Shown: positions 1-7,599, counted from the first letter of the stretch. The stretch is 23,614 nucleotides of DNA from Streptosporangiaceae bacterium (GCA_030039095.1 JASHQP010000365.1:1-23614); one strand, 5' to 3'. The notes: a model not told the origin generated them from the letters alone. Numbers and translations are program-made.

Positions 1-61
1 ACCTGCTGAAGCACTTACCTTGCCCGGCCGTGCGGGCGCACCCTTGCTACAGGCACGCTGA

Positions 62-253
62 CCGGCCGGGAGCACCGCGGCTGCCCGGTGCGGCTCCTCC
101 CTCGACGACCTGCTCACCAGCCTCGTTGCTGAGCTCACTGGTGAGGCGCCGACCGACGACATAGCGTTGACTGGGCTGAGATGGCTGAACGAGACCCCGC
201 CGATGAGACGTACTGCGCCGCGGAAGTGTCGCGTGAGGACGGCACCGCGGTGA
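62..253 (+). pseudogene. C-terminal fragment of a SpoIIE/RsbU-type PP2C phosphatase
   Basis: An open frame runs from after a stop at 59-61 to a TGA at 251-253. Its middle (about 101-190) reads LDDLLTSLVAEL, then TGEAPTDDIALTGLRWL, which resembles the tail of actinobacterial SpoIIE-family phosphatases, where a helix is followed by a DDIAL strand and an LRW ending. The stop at 59-61 separates it from upstream sequence, and no other frame in 1-61 shows the preceding TDG-type phosphatase motifs. I therefore read it as a decayed or frameshifted 3' end. It overlaps the STAS gene start in another frame, as linked phosphatase-antagonist genes often do. The window edge hides the rest, so the full gene could lie to the left with a single frameshift. 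The assignment rests on one short motif block. Confidence 0.4.
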
Positions 254-507
254 TCCGCCTGTCCGGCGAGCTTGACATGGTGTCCGTGGAAGCCGTCCGC
301 TCGGTCATCGAGGGCTCGCTGGCCAGCGCGGCCGGCCGGCTGGTCTTCGAGGTCGGCGCGCTGGACTTCATGGACAGCTCCGGCATCGCGCTGCTGATCT
401 CCATGACCAGGAAGGCCAAGGTCGTCGAAGTCAGGAACCCCACCGCGATCGTCCGCCGGATCATCGAGCTGACCGGCCTCACAGACATCCTGATCATGGT
501 GCCGTGA
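181..507 (+). CDS. STAS-domain anti-sigma-factor antagonist
   Basis: A 108-residue single-domain STAS protein of the SpoIIAA/RsbV family. These proteins bind an anti-sigma kinase when unphosphorylated and so release the sigma factor. The hallmarks are the first strand AVIRLSGELDM (about 23-33) and the phosphorylation loop FMDSSGIALL (63-72); one of Ser66/Ser67 would be the kinase target. The size is normal for the family. The ATG at 181 is the natural start, although its ribosome binding site is weak, which suits translation coupled to an upstream overlapping frame. Its stop overlaps a GTG that opens an RsbW-like stub (504-644), so the gene sits in a classic antagonist-kinase arrangement whose kinase is lost. 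Its partner, if any, must be encoded elsewhere. Confidence 0.85.
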   Translation: MAERDPADETYCAAEVSREDGTAVIRLSGELDMVSVEAVRSVIEGSLASAAGRLVFEVGALDFMDSSGIALLISMTRKAKVVEVRNPTAIVRRIIELTGLTDILIMVP

Positions 508-644
508 GCATAGACCGCAGCTTCACGCCGGACGCCGCGTCCATCCGCGCGGCGCGGCGGCTCGTGCTGGCGGCAGCCGGTGGCCCGGAGCGCATCATCT
601 GGTTGCGGGTCGCAACCCGCAGCCCTCAGGGCATTCGCTCGTAG
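504..644 (+). pseudogene. Truncated RsbW/SpoIIAB-type kinase (HATPase) stub
   Basis: A GTG overlapping the STAS stop (GTGA) opens a 46-codon frame starting MSIDRSFTPDAASIRAARRL. This matches the N-terminal segment of actinobacterial HATPase_c_2 anti-sigma kinases, with a phenylalanine, a P-D-x-A-S turn and an R-A-A-R-R helix. After about 27 residues the similarity ends. The frame runs through the hairpin beyond aceB and stops within the antisense 3' end of aceB at 642-644. None of the N, G1 or G2 ATP-binding boxes is present, so it cannot be a kinase. It looks like a deletion that joined the start of a kinase gene to the aceB 3' flank. It may still be translated as a 46-residue peptide. Confidence 0.55.
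601..620 (-). terminator. Hairpin just beyond aceB, two alternative stems
   Basis: Six bases past the aceB stop (minus-strand direction), GGTTGCG at 601-607 pairs with CGCAACC at 611-617 around a 3-base loop. An overlapping alternative pairs GCGGGT (605-610) with ACCCGC (615-620). There is no T-tract, as is common for actinobacterial terminators. The position, right after a stop between convergent frames, supports termination. Confidence 0.45.
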
Positions 645-2230
645 GCCGGGATGGTCAGGAACTCGGCGTAGTCGTCCGCGAGGGCGACCTCTTCGAACAG
701 CGCCACGGCCTGGTCGAACCGACTCTGGTCAAAGGCCGAGCCGTACTGCTCGCTGATGTTGGCCAGCTCCTCGGCGATGATCTGTTCCACCAGGCCGGCG
801 GTGACGCGCTGGCCCTCGGCCAGGGTGACGTCGTTGTGCAGCCACTGCCAGACCTGGGACCGGGAGATCTCCGCGGTGGCCGCGTCCTCCATCAGATTGA
901 AGATCGCCACCGCGCCGGTGCCAGCCAGCCAGCTGGCCAGGTACTGCAGGCCCACGCTGATGTTGTTGCGCAGGCCTGCCTCGGTGATCCCGCCGGGGGT
1001 CTTGGCCACCGCCAGCAGGTCGGCGGCGCTCACCTGGACGTCGTCGCGCAGCTTGCCGAGCTGGTTGGGCCGGTCGCCGAGCACGGCGTCGAACACCTCC
1101 TGGCAGACCGGCACCAGGTCGGGGTGGGCGACCCAGGAGCCGTCGAAGCCGTCGCCAGATTCACGGGCCTTGTCCTCGCGAACCTTGGCCAGCGCCTTGG
1201 CGTTGACCTCGGGGTCGCGGCGGCTCGGGATGAACGCGGCCATGCCGCCCATCGCGTGGGCGCCCCGGTCGTGGCACGTCTTGACCAGCAGCTCGGTGTA
1301 GGCGCGCATGAACGGCGCGGTCATCGTCACCGCGTTGCGCTCCGGCAGGACGAAGTCGCGGCCCCGGGTGCGGAACTTCTTGATGATGCTGAACAGGTAG
1401 TCCCAGCGGCCCGCGTTCAGCCCGGCGCTGTGGTCGCGCAGCTCGTAGAGGATTTCCTCCATCTCGAACGCCGCCGGGATCGTCTCGATCAGCACCGTCG
1501 CGCGGATCGTGCCACGGGGGATTCGCAGCCGGTCCTGGGCCAGGTTGAAGGCGTCGTTCCAGAGCCGCGCCTCCAGGTGGCTCTCGTTCTTGGCCAGGTA
1601 GAAGTACGGTCCCTTGCCCTTGTCCAGCTGCCGCCGTGCGCAGTGCGCGAAGTACAGCGCGAAGTCGAACAGGCTGCCGGAGACCCGCTGCCCGTCGACC
1701 AGCACGTGCTTCTCGTCGAGATGCCAGCCCCGCGGCCGCACCACGACGGTGGCCAGCTCATCGTCGGGCGCCAGGCGGTAGGCCTTGCCGTCGGTGCTGG
1801 TGAAGTCGATCTTCCGGTCCAGCGCGTCCTTCAGGTTGAGCTGGCCGGTGACCATGTTGTCCCACAGCGGGGTGTTCGCGTCCTCGAAGTCGGCGAGCCA
1901 GACGCGTGCGCCCGAGTTGAGCGCGTTGATCGTCATCTTCTTGTCGGTCGGCCCGGTGATCTCCACCCGCCGGTCGACCAGGCCGGGCGCCGGGGGCGCC
2001 ACGCGCCACGCCGGGTCCTCCCTGATCTGGCGGGTCCCGGGCAGGAAGTCCAGCGTCGCGCCGTCGATGAGCTCGGCCTGCCGCCGGGCCCGGGCGGCCA
2101 GCAGCTCGGTGCGGCGGGGGCCGAGCTCCCGGTGCAGCTCCGCCAGCAAGCCGAGCGCCTCGCCGGTGAGGATCTCGTGGTATCGGTCACCCGCAGGGGC
2201 GGTGATCTGGACGCCGTCGGTCTCGGTCAC
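626..2230 (-). CDS. aceB: Malate synthase A
   Basis: Condenses glyoxylate with acetyl-CoA to malate, the second step of the glyoxylate shunt, in the cytoplasm. The family signature [16 protein letters not shown] lies at about residues 265-280, and [19 protein letters not shown] and [17 protein letters not shown] are typical of the family. The GTG at 2230 (start VTETDGVQ) gives 534 residues, the usual length for the AceB form (about 530), and is preceded by GGGAGGAG at good spacing. A longer frame to 2296 would add 22 arginine- and proline-rich residues unlike the family. No isocitrate lyase gene lies nearby, so the shunt partner is elsewhere. Expression is probably from the promoter at 2313-2342, and the gene diverges from hflX. 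Confidence 0.95.
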   Translation of the reverse strand: MTETDGVQITAPAGDRYHEILTGEALGLLAELHRELGPRRTELLAARARRQAELIDGATLDFLPGTRQIREDPAWRVAPPAPGLVDRRVEITGPTDKKMTINALNSGARVWLADFEDANTPLWDNMVTGQLNLKDALDRKIDFTSTDGKAYRLAPDDELATVVVRPRGWHLDEKHVLVDGQRVSGSLFDFALYFAHCARRQLDKGKGPYFYLAKNESHLEARLWNDAFNLAQDRLRIPRGTIRATVLIETIPAAFEMEEILYELRDHSAGLNAGRWDYLFSIIKKFRTRGRDFVLPERNAVTMTAPFMRAYTELLVKTCHDRGAHAMGGMAAFIPSRRDPEVNAKALAKVREDKARESGDGFDGSWVAHPDLVPVCQEVFDAVLGDRPNQLGKLRDDVQVSAADLLAVAKTPGGITEAGLRNNISVGLQYLASWLAGTGAVAIFNLMEDAATAEISRSQVWQWLHNDVTLAEGQRVTAGLVEQIIAEELANISEQYGSAFDQSRFDQAVALFEEVALADDYAEFLTIPAYERMP

Positions 2231-2312
2231 GCTTGCTCCTCCCGGAAGGCATGCTGGGGCGGGCCTGCGCGGCCAGCGCCGGCCGGCCCTGGTCACGACG
2301 CTACCGGTCCCG

Positions 2313-2342
2313 ACGCTAACCGTCGCCGGGCGCCACGGTCAA
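2313..2342 (-). promoter_or_regulatory. Candidate sigma-70-type promoter for aceB
   Basis: On the minus strand TTGACC (2342-2337) is followed after 18 bases by TAGCGT (2318-2313). This fits the actinobacterial housekeeping pattern TTGACN / TANNNT. Transcription would start near 2306, giving a leader of about 75 bases before the aceB GTG. It rests on motif and spacing only. Confidence 0.5.
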
Positions 2343-2586
2343 AGCCGGGACCCGGGTTTGTGGCCCGGGCAAGAACGGCGCCACAATCGCGCATGCTAAT
2401 GCGCCCAGCGGGCGGCGCGGCCGCACCCCGCTCCGATCCACGCCGTCGGGTCACATTTGCGGCGCTCGCAGCGTTACAGCAGGTGGGGCTTAACCAGATG
2501 ACCGTGAGCCGCCGCCGTGGGACCATCGTGGACGACCGGCAGCCGGCCGCGAGAAGAAGGCCGCGATCGGCCCGAAAGCCCAGCCT
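2343..2586. other. Rest of the aceB-hflX divergent intergenic region
   Basis: Between the aceB promoter and the hflX ribosome binding site I see no convincing gene. Open frames crossing it are extensions of antisense shadows. An hflX promoter must lie here or just upstream, but no hexamer pair stands out; TTGCGG at 2457-2462 has no good -10 partner. GGGAGGA at 2587-2593 serves hflX. Confidence 0.5.
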
Positions 2587-2595
2587 GGGAGGAAG

Positions 2596-4074
2596 ATGTC
2601 CGTTCCATCGAGCCAGATGCCCATGATCCCGGAGGCCGGCAGCCCGGCCGAGCCGGCCGAGCCGGATCAGCCGGATCAGCCGGATCAGCCGGAACTGGAC
2701 GCGGGCCAGCTGGACCTGGAAGACCGGCACGCTCTGCGCCGGGTCGCCGGGCTCTCGACCGAGCTCCAGGATGTCACCGAGGTCGAGTACCGCGAGCTGC
2801 GCCTGGAGCGCGTGGTGCTGATGGGGGTCTGGACGGACGGGACCCTGGCCATGGCGGAGAATTCGCTCCGCGAGCTGTCCCGGCTGGCCGAGACCGCCGG
2901 GTCCCAGGTCCTTGACGGCCTGATCCAGCGGCGGAGCCGGCCCGACTCGGCGACCTACGTCGGCGCGGGCAAGGCCGCCGAGCTCGCCGAGCTCGTGGCG
3001 TCGACCGGCGCGGACACGGTGATCTGCGACGGCGAGCTCGCGGCCAGCCAGCTGCGAAGGCTCGAGGGCATTGTCCGGGTCAAGGTCGTCGACCGGACCG
3101 CGCTGATCCTGGACATCTTCGCCCAGCACGCCCGCAGCAAGGAAGGCAAGGCCCAGGTCGAGCTCGCGCAGCTGCAGTACCTGCTGCCCCGGCTGCGCGG
3201 CTGGGGCGAGACGCTCTCCCGGCAGGCCGGGGGCCGGGTGGCCGGTGGCGGCGGGATCGGAACCCGTGGTCCCGGCGAGACAAAGATCGAGACGGACCGG
3301 CGCCGGATCCGGTCGCGCATCACAAAGCTGCGCCGGGAGCTGGCCGAGATGGCCGTCGGGCGGCAGGTGCAGCGCGGGCGGCGGCGCAGGCGAGAGGTTC
3401 CCTCGGTCGCGATCGCCGGATACACCAACGCGGGCAAGTCGAGCCTGCTCAACCGGCTGACCGGGGCGCAGGTGCTGGTAGACGACTCGCTGTTCGCCAC
3501 GCTCGACCCTGCCGTGCGGCGCGCGCGAACCCCCGCAGGCCTGCCCTTCACGCTCACCGACACGGTGGGGTTCGTCCGGCATCTGCCGCACCAGCTCGTC
3601 GACGCGTTCCGGTCCACGCTGGAAGAGGTCACCGACGCAGATCTGATCCTGCACGTCGTCGACGGGTCGGACGCAGACCCGCGGGCCCAGATCGCTGCCG
3701 TTCGCGAGGTGCTCGCCGAGATCGGCGCCGGCGACGTGCCCGAGATCGTCGTGATCAACAAGGCGGACCAGGCCGACCCGATCGAGGTGGAAGGGCTGCG
3801 GCTGGCCGAGCGCGGTGCGCTGGTCGTCTCGGCCCGCACCGGTGAGGGCATCGACGAACTGCTCCGCGAGCTTGACCGGCTGCTCCCGCGGCACGACACC
3901 GAGGTCGTCGTCACGATCCCGTATGACCGGGGTGATCTCGTCTCCCGCGCGCACCAGGAGGGCGAGGTGCTCGCCGTCCGGCACGGGACGGACGGCACCG
4001 AGCTCACCGCGCGCGTGCCCCCGGGTCTGGCGGCGGAACTCGGCCGGCTCGCCGCGCCGACGGCGTCCGGCTGA
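2596..4074 (+). CDS. hflX: GTPase HflX, ribosome-associated
   Basis: A translational GTPase that binds the 50S subunit and, in studied bacteria, splits stalled or heat-damaged ribosomes. The HflX N-terminal domain is clear: YVGAGKAAELAEL, then RTALILDIFAQHARSKEGKA, then the glycine-rich signature GGIGTRGPGETKIETDRRRI. The G domain follows with G1 GYTNAGKSS (275-283), G3 DTVGF from 322, G4 NKAD (388-391) and G5 SARTGEG. At 492 residues it is typical of actinobacteria. The ATG at 2596 has GGAGG only 3 bases upstream, rather close. The first 35 residues are low-complexity Pro/Glu/Asp/Gln and contain a 9-base tandem repeat (2662-2688). hflX usually neighbours miaA, dapF or lexA in this phylum, but here it does not. 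Confidence 0.95.
   Translation: MSVPSSQMPMIPEAGSPAEPAEPDQPDQPDQPELDAGQLDLEDRHALRRVAGLSTELQDVTEVEYRELRLERVVLMGVWTDGTLAMAENSLRELSRLAETAGSQVLDGLIQRRSRPDSATYVGAGKAAELAELVASTGADTVICDGELAASQLRRLEGIVRVKVVDRTALILDIFAQHARSKEGKAQVELAQLQYLLPRLRGWGETLSRQAGGRVAGGGGIGTRGPGETKIETDRRRIRSRITKLRRELAEMAVGRQVQRGRRRRREVPSVAIAGYTNAGKSSLLNRLTGAQVLVDDSLFATLDPAVRRARTPAGLPFTLTDTVGFVRHLPHQLVDAFRSTLEEVTDADLILHVVDGSDADPRAQIAAVREVLAEIGAGDVPEIVVINKADQADPIEVEGLRLAERGALVVSARTGEGIDELLRELDRLLPRHDTEVVVTIPYDRGDLVSRAHQEGEVLAVRHGTDGTELTARVPPGLAAELGRLAAPTASG
2662..2688 (+). repeat. 9-bp tandem repeat in the 5' end of hflX
   Basis: CCGGATCAG occurs three times in exact tandem and encodes Pro-Asp-Gln repeats. It is preceded by two copies of GAGCCGGCC. 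The in-frame unit makes length variation harmless to the reading frame. Confidence 0.85.
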
Positions 4075-4730
4075 AACGCATGTTCTCCGCGCCCGGACTC
4101 GCAGTTCTGCTCTCCGAGCCCACCCTGGCAGCCTGGTGCCCGCGCCAGCGAGCCGAATGCCGACACTTGCCGTATTCGGGTATGCAATCCTTTGCAGCTC
4201 CTGATGTCACAATAATCGCGCAATTACGTGGTGGAAGTTCGAAGGCAGTAACCGCCTTGTAATTCCGCGGCTGGACATATTTGGCCGGTGTGGCGAGGCG
4301 CATTCGGGCCCGGCTGGCGGCGCGGACCACGCCCGGCGTCCTGTGGTCGGCGGTCGGCGGAAACGTCGCCGGGCAAATAGCCTGCGCAAAGCGCGGATCT
4401 CGGTGGCACAAGGGTGTGCCGGTAAGCGTCACCGCGCAGGTCAGGGAAAACGCGCGCAGGTCAGGGGAAACAAGAGCACCGGTTCGGGGCTGGCCTCGGG
4501 CACGGTCGCCGGGGGCACAAGTGTCCCGCCGGGGTTGTCTCGGCGCAGGGTCTATCGGCGCAGGTCCGCATCCTGTCAGCCCTTGTTCGCCCGGCTTCTG
4601 CGCGGCTGCGGCAACTCCGCGCATGCGGAAGAGCACGCAGCGTTTTTGAGTCGCCATTCAGCCAAGGCAAATCTGTGCGCGCCTCTGTACAACGGCCCTC
4701 TTGTGCAATAACGTGACTCAACCGATATTG
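4075..4730. other. Long non-coding region after hflX
   Basis: About 800 bases separate hflX from the next gene. Several frames of 60-217 codons are open here, but none shows the strong GC bias at third positions of real genes in this window, none has a convincing ribosome binding site, and I recognise no family. Patches are clearly AT-richer than the surroundings (for example 4170-4285 and 4640-4790). There is a 20-bp direct repeat at 4433-4472 and a CGGCGCAGG repeat near 4550-4575. No tRNA or known RNA fold was recognised by eye. It could hold a small RNA or be decayed sequence. Confidence 0.5.
4433..4472. repeat. 20-bp direct repeat, two copies
   Basis: CGCGCAGGTCAGGGAAAA at 4433-4450 is repeated almost exactly at 4453-4470, with one A replaced by G, a period of 20. 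It lies in the non-coding region between hflX and the amidohydrolase gene. Confidence 0.75.
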
Positions 4731-4760
4731 TTGGTTGGCGTATCAGCAGCGCTCTATAGA
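4731..4760 (+). promoter_or_regulatory. Candidate promoter for the HutI-like gene
   Basis: TTGGTT (4731-4736) and TATAGA (4755-4760) are separated by 18 bases inside an AT-rich patch, about 110 bases before the preferred start. The -35 match is modest (3 of 6). Confidence 0.35.
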
Positions 4761-4877
4761 TCCTCTCCAACTGAGTGTTAGTCGGCGGCAGGCGCCCGAC
4801 ACGAGTCATAGCAGGTGACCGCTCATGGCCAGCCGAACCATCACCCGACGCGCTTTCCCGCAGGGGGGCGCCGGACG

Positions 4878-6089
4878 GTGACTGTTCGCCTGCTCACCAA
4901 CATCGGCCGGCTGTGGACCGGTTCCGAAGTATGGAGTAATGCGGCAATACTTGTTCATAACGACCGCATTGCATGGGTGGGTCCGGCGTCGGAGCTTCCG
5001 GGCAGCATTCCCGGCGTGATCGCCGACATCGTCGACGTCGACCACGTGGAGAACCTCAACGGCGGGCTGGTCACACCCGGGCTCATCGACGCGCACACGC
5101 ACCCCGTCTACGCCGGCAACCGGTACGCGGAACTGGCGATGCGGGCGAGCGGCTCGTCGTCGGCTGACATCGCCGCCGCCGGCGGCGGGATGGCGTCCAC
5201 GGTCACGGTCACCAGGGGAACCGACCCCTGGACGCTGTGCGACGCGGTCCGGGCGCGGATGCGCAGCTGGATGCGGAGCGGCACAACGACGATCGAGGCC
5301 AAGACCGGCTACCACCTGACCAGGGACGGGGAACTGGCAGACATCCGGCTGCTGCGCTCGCTCGAGGGCGAGCACGGGGTGCCGCGTGTGCACGCGACCT
5401 TCCTCGCCGCGAACGCCGTGCCACCCGAGTACTTTGGCCGCCGCCACGACTACATCGACGCGGTCAGCGGCTGGTGCGCCGACGCGGCCGTGGCCGGTGC
5501 CGACAGCGTGGACGTGTACTGCGACGACGGGCGCTTCACCGAGCGGGAGGCGCGCTGGGTCCTCAACGCGGGCCGCCAGGCGGGCCTGCTGCCGCGGCTG
5601 CACGCGTGCGGTGACCCGCGCAACGGCGCGGCGCGGCTGGCGGCCGAGATCGGCTGCGCATCGGCCGACCTGCTGCAGGAGGCCGACGAGAAGGACGTGA
5701 CCGCCCTGGCGCGAGCGGGCGTCGCCGCCGTGCTCTGCCCCGCCACCTCGCTGGCAACGGGCCGCATCCCGCCGGTGCGCAGCTTGCTGGACAAGGGAGT
5801 GGCGGTCGGGCTCGGGTCCGACCACTCGCCCGGCGGCGTGGGGATCACGTCCATGCCGCTCGTGATCGCGCTGGCCGTGTCGCACTTCGGGATGACCGTC
5901 ACGGAGGCGCTGCGCGCGGCGACGATTGGCGGCGCCCACGCCCTCCGCGCGCCCGACCGCGGTGCGATGGTCCGCGGCCGGTTCGCCGACATCGTGGCCT
6001 GGGACGCCGATCACGAGGGCGCGTTCGCCTGGGCCTACGGCCTCGAGCCCGTCCGCGTGTGGCGGGGCGGGGAGCCGGTGACTGCCTGA
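4878..6089 (+). CDS. Imidazolonepropionase-like amidohydrolase (atypical)
   Basis: A metal-dependent amidohydrolase of about 403 residues, closest in layout to HutI, which opens the imidazolone ring in histidine degradation. Shared features are the N-terminal TNIGRLWTG, the metal motif DAHTHPVYAGNR (His73, His75), TTTIEAKTGYHL, His242, and SDHSPGG with Asp315 before a C-terminal ADIVAWD strand. Three positions conserved in HutI differ: the His of the GAHAVP motif is Asn179, the acidic residue three after the metal His is Gly245, and the His of SADHL is Leu265 (comparison from memory). I infer it may act on another cyclic amide or guanidine-like substrate. No other hut genes are nearby. The GTG at 4878 matches family starts; an earlier GTG at 4815 would add 21 poorly conserved residues. 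Confidence 0.75.
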   Translation: MTVRLLTNIGRLWTGSEVWSNAAILVHNDRIAWVGPASELPGSIPGVIADIVDVDHVENLNGGLVTPGLIDAHTHPVYAGNRYAELAMRASGSSSADIAAAGGGMASTVTVTRGTDPWTLCDAVRARMRSWMRSGTTTIEAKTGYHLTRDGELADIRLLRSLEGEHGVPRVHATFLAANAVPPEYFGRRHDYIDAVSGWCADAAVAGADSVDVYCDDGRFTEREARWVLNAGRQAGLLPRLHACGDPRNGAARLAAEIGCASADLLQEADEKDVTALARAGVAAVLCPATSLATGRIPPVRSLLDKGVAVGLGSDHSPGGVGITSMPLVIALAVSHFGMTVTEALRAATIGGAHALRAPDRGAMVRGRFADIVAWDADHEGAFAWAYGLEPVRVWRGGEPVTA

Positions 6090-6160
6090 GCCGGACGGCG
6101 AGGAGCCGACGACCACCTGAGCGAGACGGCCGCGGCTCGGTTGTGTGGCATGCTGCAGGC

Positions 6161-7129
6161 ATGCCTGCCGCTTCTGCAGCCGCCGCCGCCGTGACGGTGA
6201 TCGTCGGAGACGAGGAACTGCTGGTCGAGCGTGCCGTGCAGGCGGCCGTGGCCGAGGCCGCAGCGGCCTCGTCAGAAACGCCGGATGTGCACGACGTGCG
6301 CGCCGCCGGCTTGCGGCCCGGCGACCTGTCCATGCTCACCGCGCCGTCCTTGTTCGGCGGCGGCTGCCTGGTCGTCGTCCGGTCGACCCAGGAAGCCACC
6401 AAGGATGTCGCGGCCGAGCTCGCCAGCCAGCTGGCAGCGCCGCCACCCGACGTGACGTTCGTGCTCACCCATTCCGGCGCGGCCAAGAACAAGTCGCTGC
6501 TCACCGGCCACGGCGGGCGCCGGGTCGACTGCCCCGCGGTAAAGCGCTTCGGCGAGCGCCTCGACTTCATGCGCGCCGAGTTCGCCAGGGCCGGGCGGAA
6601 GGCCGACGATGGGGGGCTGCGCGCGCTGCTCGACGCGGTCGGGACCGACCTGCGTGAGCTTGCGGCGGCGTGCAGCCAGCTGGCCGCCGACACCACCGGC
6701 GTGATCAGCCAGGGCGTTGTCGCGCAGTACTACCGTGGCCGGGCGGAGGCGACCGGGTTCACCGTCGCCGACCGCGCGGTCGAGGGAAGGCTGGGCGAGG
6801 CGCTCGCGCAGCTGCGCTGGGCCCTGGCCACCGGGGTCTCACCGGTGCTGATCACGAGCGCGCTGGCGCAGGGGGTCCGGGCGCTCGGCCGGGTGGGCAC
6901 GGCGGCGCGGACCAGGGGCGCGGACGCGCTGGCGGCCGAGCTCGGCATGCCGCCATGGAAGGTGGACCGGGTGCGCCAGCAGCTCAAGGGCTGGACCGGC
7001 GAGGGCGTCGCGCGGGCGCACGCCGTCGTGGCACAGGTCGACGCCCAGGTGAAGGGCGAGGGTGCGAGCCCGGGTTACGCGCTCGAACGCGCGATCACCG
7101 AGATCGTGGCCTGCCGCTCAGCCAGCTGA
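6161..7129 (+). CDS. holA: DNA polymerase III subunit delta
   Basis: The clamp-loader delta subunit, which opens the beta sliding clamp during replication. The order is typical of HolA: an N-terminal beta strand VTVIVGDEELLVERAV, then SMLTAPSLFGGGCLVVVRS (the clamp-contact region), then an AAA+-like fold without a P-loop, and a C-terminal helical domain ending GYALERAITEIVA. At 322 residues from the ATG at 6161 the length is normal; an in-frame extension back to 6059 reads as non-coding. The start codon lies at the centre of a 14-bp palindrome (6155-6168). It is convergent with rpsT, a standard actinobacterial neighbour, but the usual upstream comEA/comEC genes are absent. Confidence 0.9.
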   Translation: MPAASAAAAAVTVIVGDEELLVERAVQAAVAEAAAASSETPDVHDVRAAGLRPGDLSMLTAPSLFGGGCLVVVRSTQEATKDVAAELASQLAAPPPDVTFVLTHSGAAKNKSLLTGHGGRRVDCPAVKRFGERLDFMRAEFARAGRKADDGGLRALLDAVGTDLRELAAACSQLAADTTGVISQGVVAQYYRGRAEATGFTVADRAVEGRLGEALAQLRWALATGVSPVLITSALAQGVRALGRVGTAARTRGADALAAELGMPPWKVDRVRQQLKGWTGEGVARAHAVVAQVDAQVKGEGASPGYALERAITEIVACRSAS

Positions 7130-7132
7130 CCC

Positions 7133-7160
7133 GCGGCCGGCCGCTGGCCGCAGTCGGCCG
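7133..7160. terminator. GC-rich dyad between convergent holA and rpsT
   Basis: The 42-base gap between the two stops holds a perfect 12-bp palindrome GCGGCCGGCCGC (7133-7144), followed by further GGCCG repeats that can pair with it. It could stop transcription from both sides. There is no T-tract. Confidence 0.35.
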
Positions 7161-7171
7161 TGGTGGGCGTG

Positions 7172-7441
7172 TCAGTGGATGTCGAGCTGCGCGGCGCGCT
7201 TGGAGATCGCCGACTTGCGGTTGGCTGCCTGGTTCTTGTGGATGACACCCTTGCTGGCCGCCTTGTCGAGCTTGACGAACGCGGCCCGCATGGCCTGCGT
7301 GGCCTTCTCCTCGTCACCCACGTCCGCTGCCTCGCGGAACTGGCGCACCGACGTCTTCAGCGCCGACTTGACCGCCTTGTTGCGCTGGCGGGCCTTTTCG
7401 TTCTGCTTGTTGCGCTTGATCTGGGACTTGATATTCGCCAC
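7172..7441 (-). CDS. rpsT: 30S ribosomal protein S20
   Basis: A primary 16S rRNA-binding protein of the small subunit body. The 89 residues begin [20 protein letters not shown] and end in [16 protein letters not shown], with the basic long-helix composition typical of S20; the internal segment [20 protein letters not shown] is nearly diagnostic. The start is GTG at 7441 with GAGG about 7 bases upstream. It lies on the minus strand between holA and lepA, the usual place in actinobacteria, and has the codon use of a highly expressed gene (AAG and CGC rich). S20 is often autoregulated, but I see no recognisable leader motif. Confidence 0.98.
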   Translation of the reverse strand: MANIKSQIKRNKQNEKARQRNKAVKSALKTSVRQFREAADVGDEEKATQAMRAAFVKLDKAASKGVIHKNQAANRKSAISKRAAQLDIH

Positions 7442-7598
7442 GCGTGTGCCTCGCTAGAAATATGTGAACTCTTGCGGATATGCCCGCCGCGACGAAACCG
7501 CGGCGTCGCACCCGGCAGGACACTGCGGGCATGCGGGCAGCCGGTTGCACAGGATATCCGAGATGAGCCCGCCCGCTCAAACTGGCCGTCCCGGCGCG
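7442..7598. other. rpsT upstream region
   Basis: This stretch lies upstream of rpsT on the minus strand and must contain its promoter. AT-rich bases at 7455-7485 could supply a -10, but I found no convincing hexamer pair. No gene was recognised. With the repeats that follow it forms the 519-base rpsT-lepA spacer. Confidence 0.4.
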
Positions 7599-7599
7599 G

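Noticed and set aside
836..2626. A 596-codon plus-strand frame opposite aceB
   Set aside because: Antisense shadow of aceB with no domain and no ribosome binding site.
2293..3984. A 563-codon minus-strand frame opposite hflX
   Set aside because: Antisense shadow; its composition (His, Arg, Gly, Asp rich) has no family motif, and hflX is certain.
4281..4711. Open frames of about 120 codons in the hflX downstream spacer
   Set aside because: No third-position GC bias, no ribosome binding site and no recognisable family; they overlap each other on both strands.
4731..4815. The GTG at 4815 as start of the HutI-like gene
   Set aside because: It would add 21 residues unlike family N-termini; the GTG at 4878 starts directly before the conserved TNIGRLW strand.
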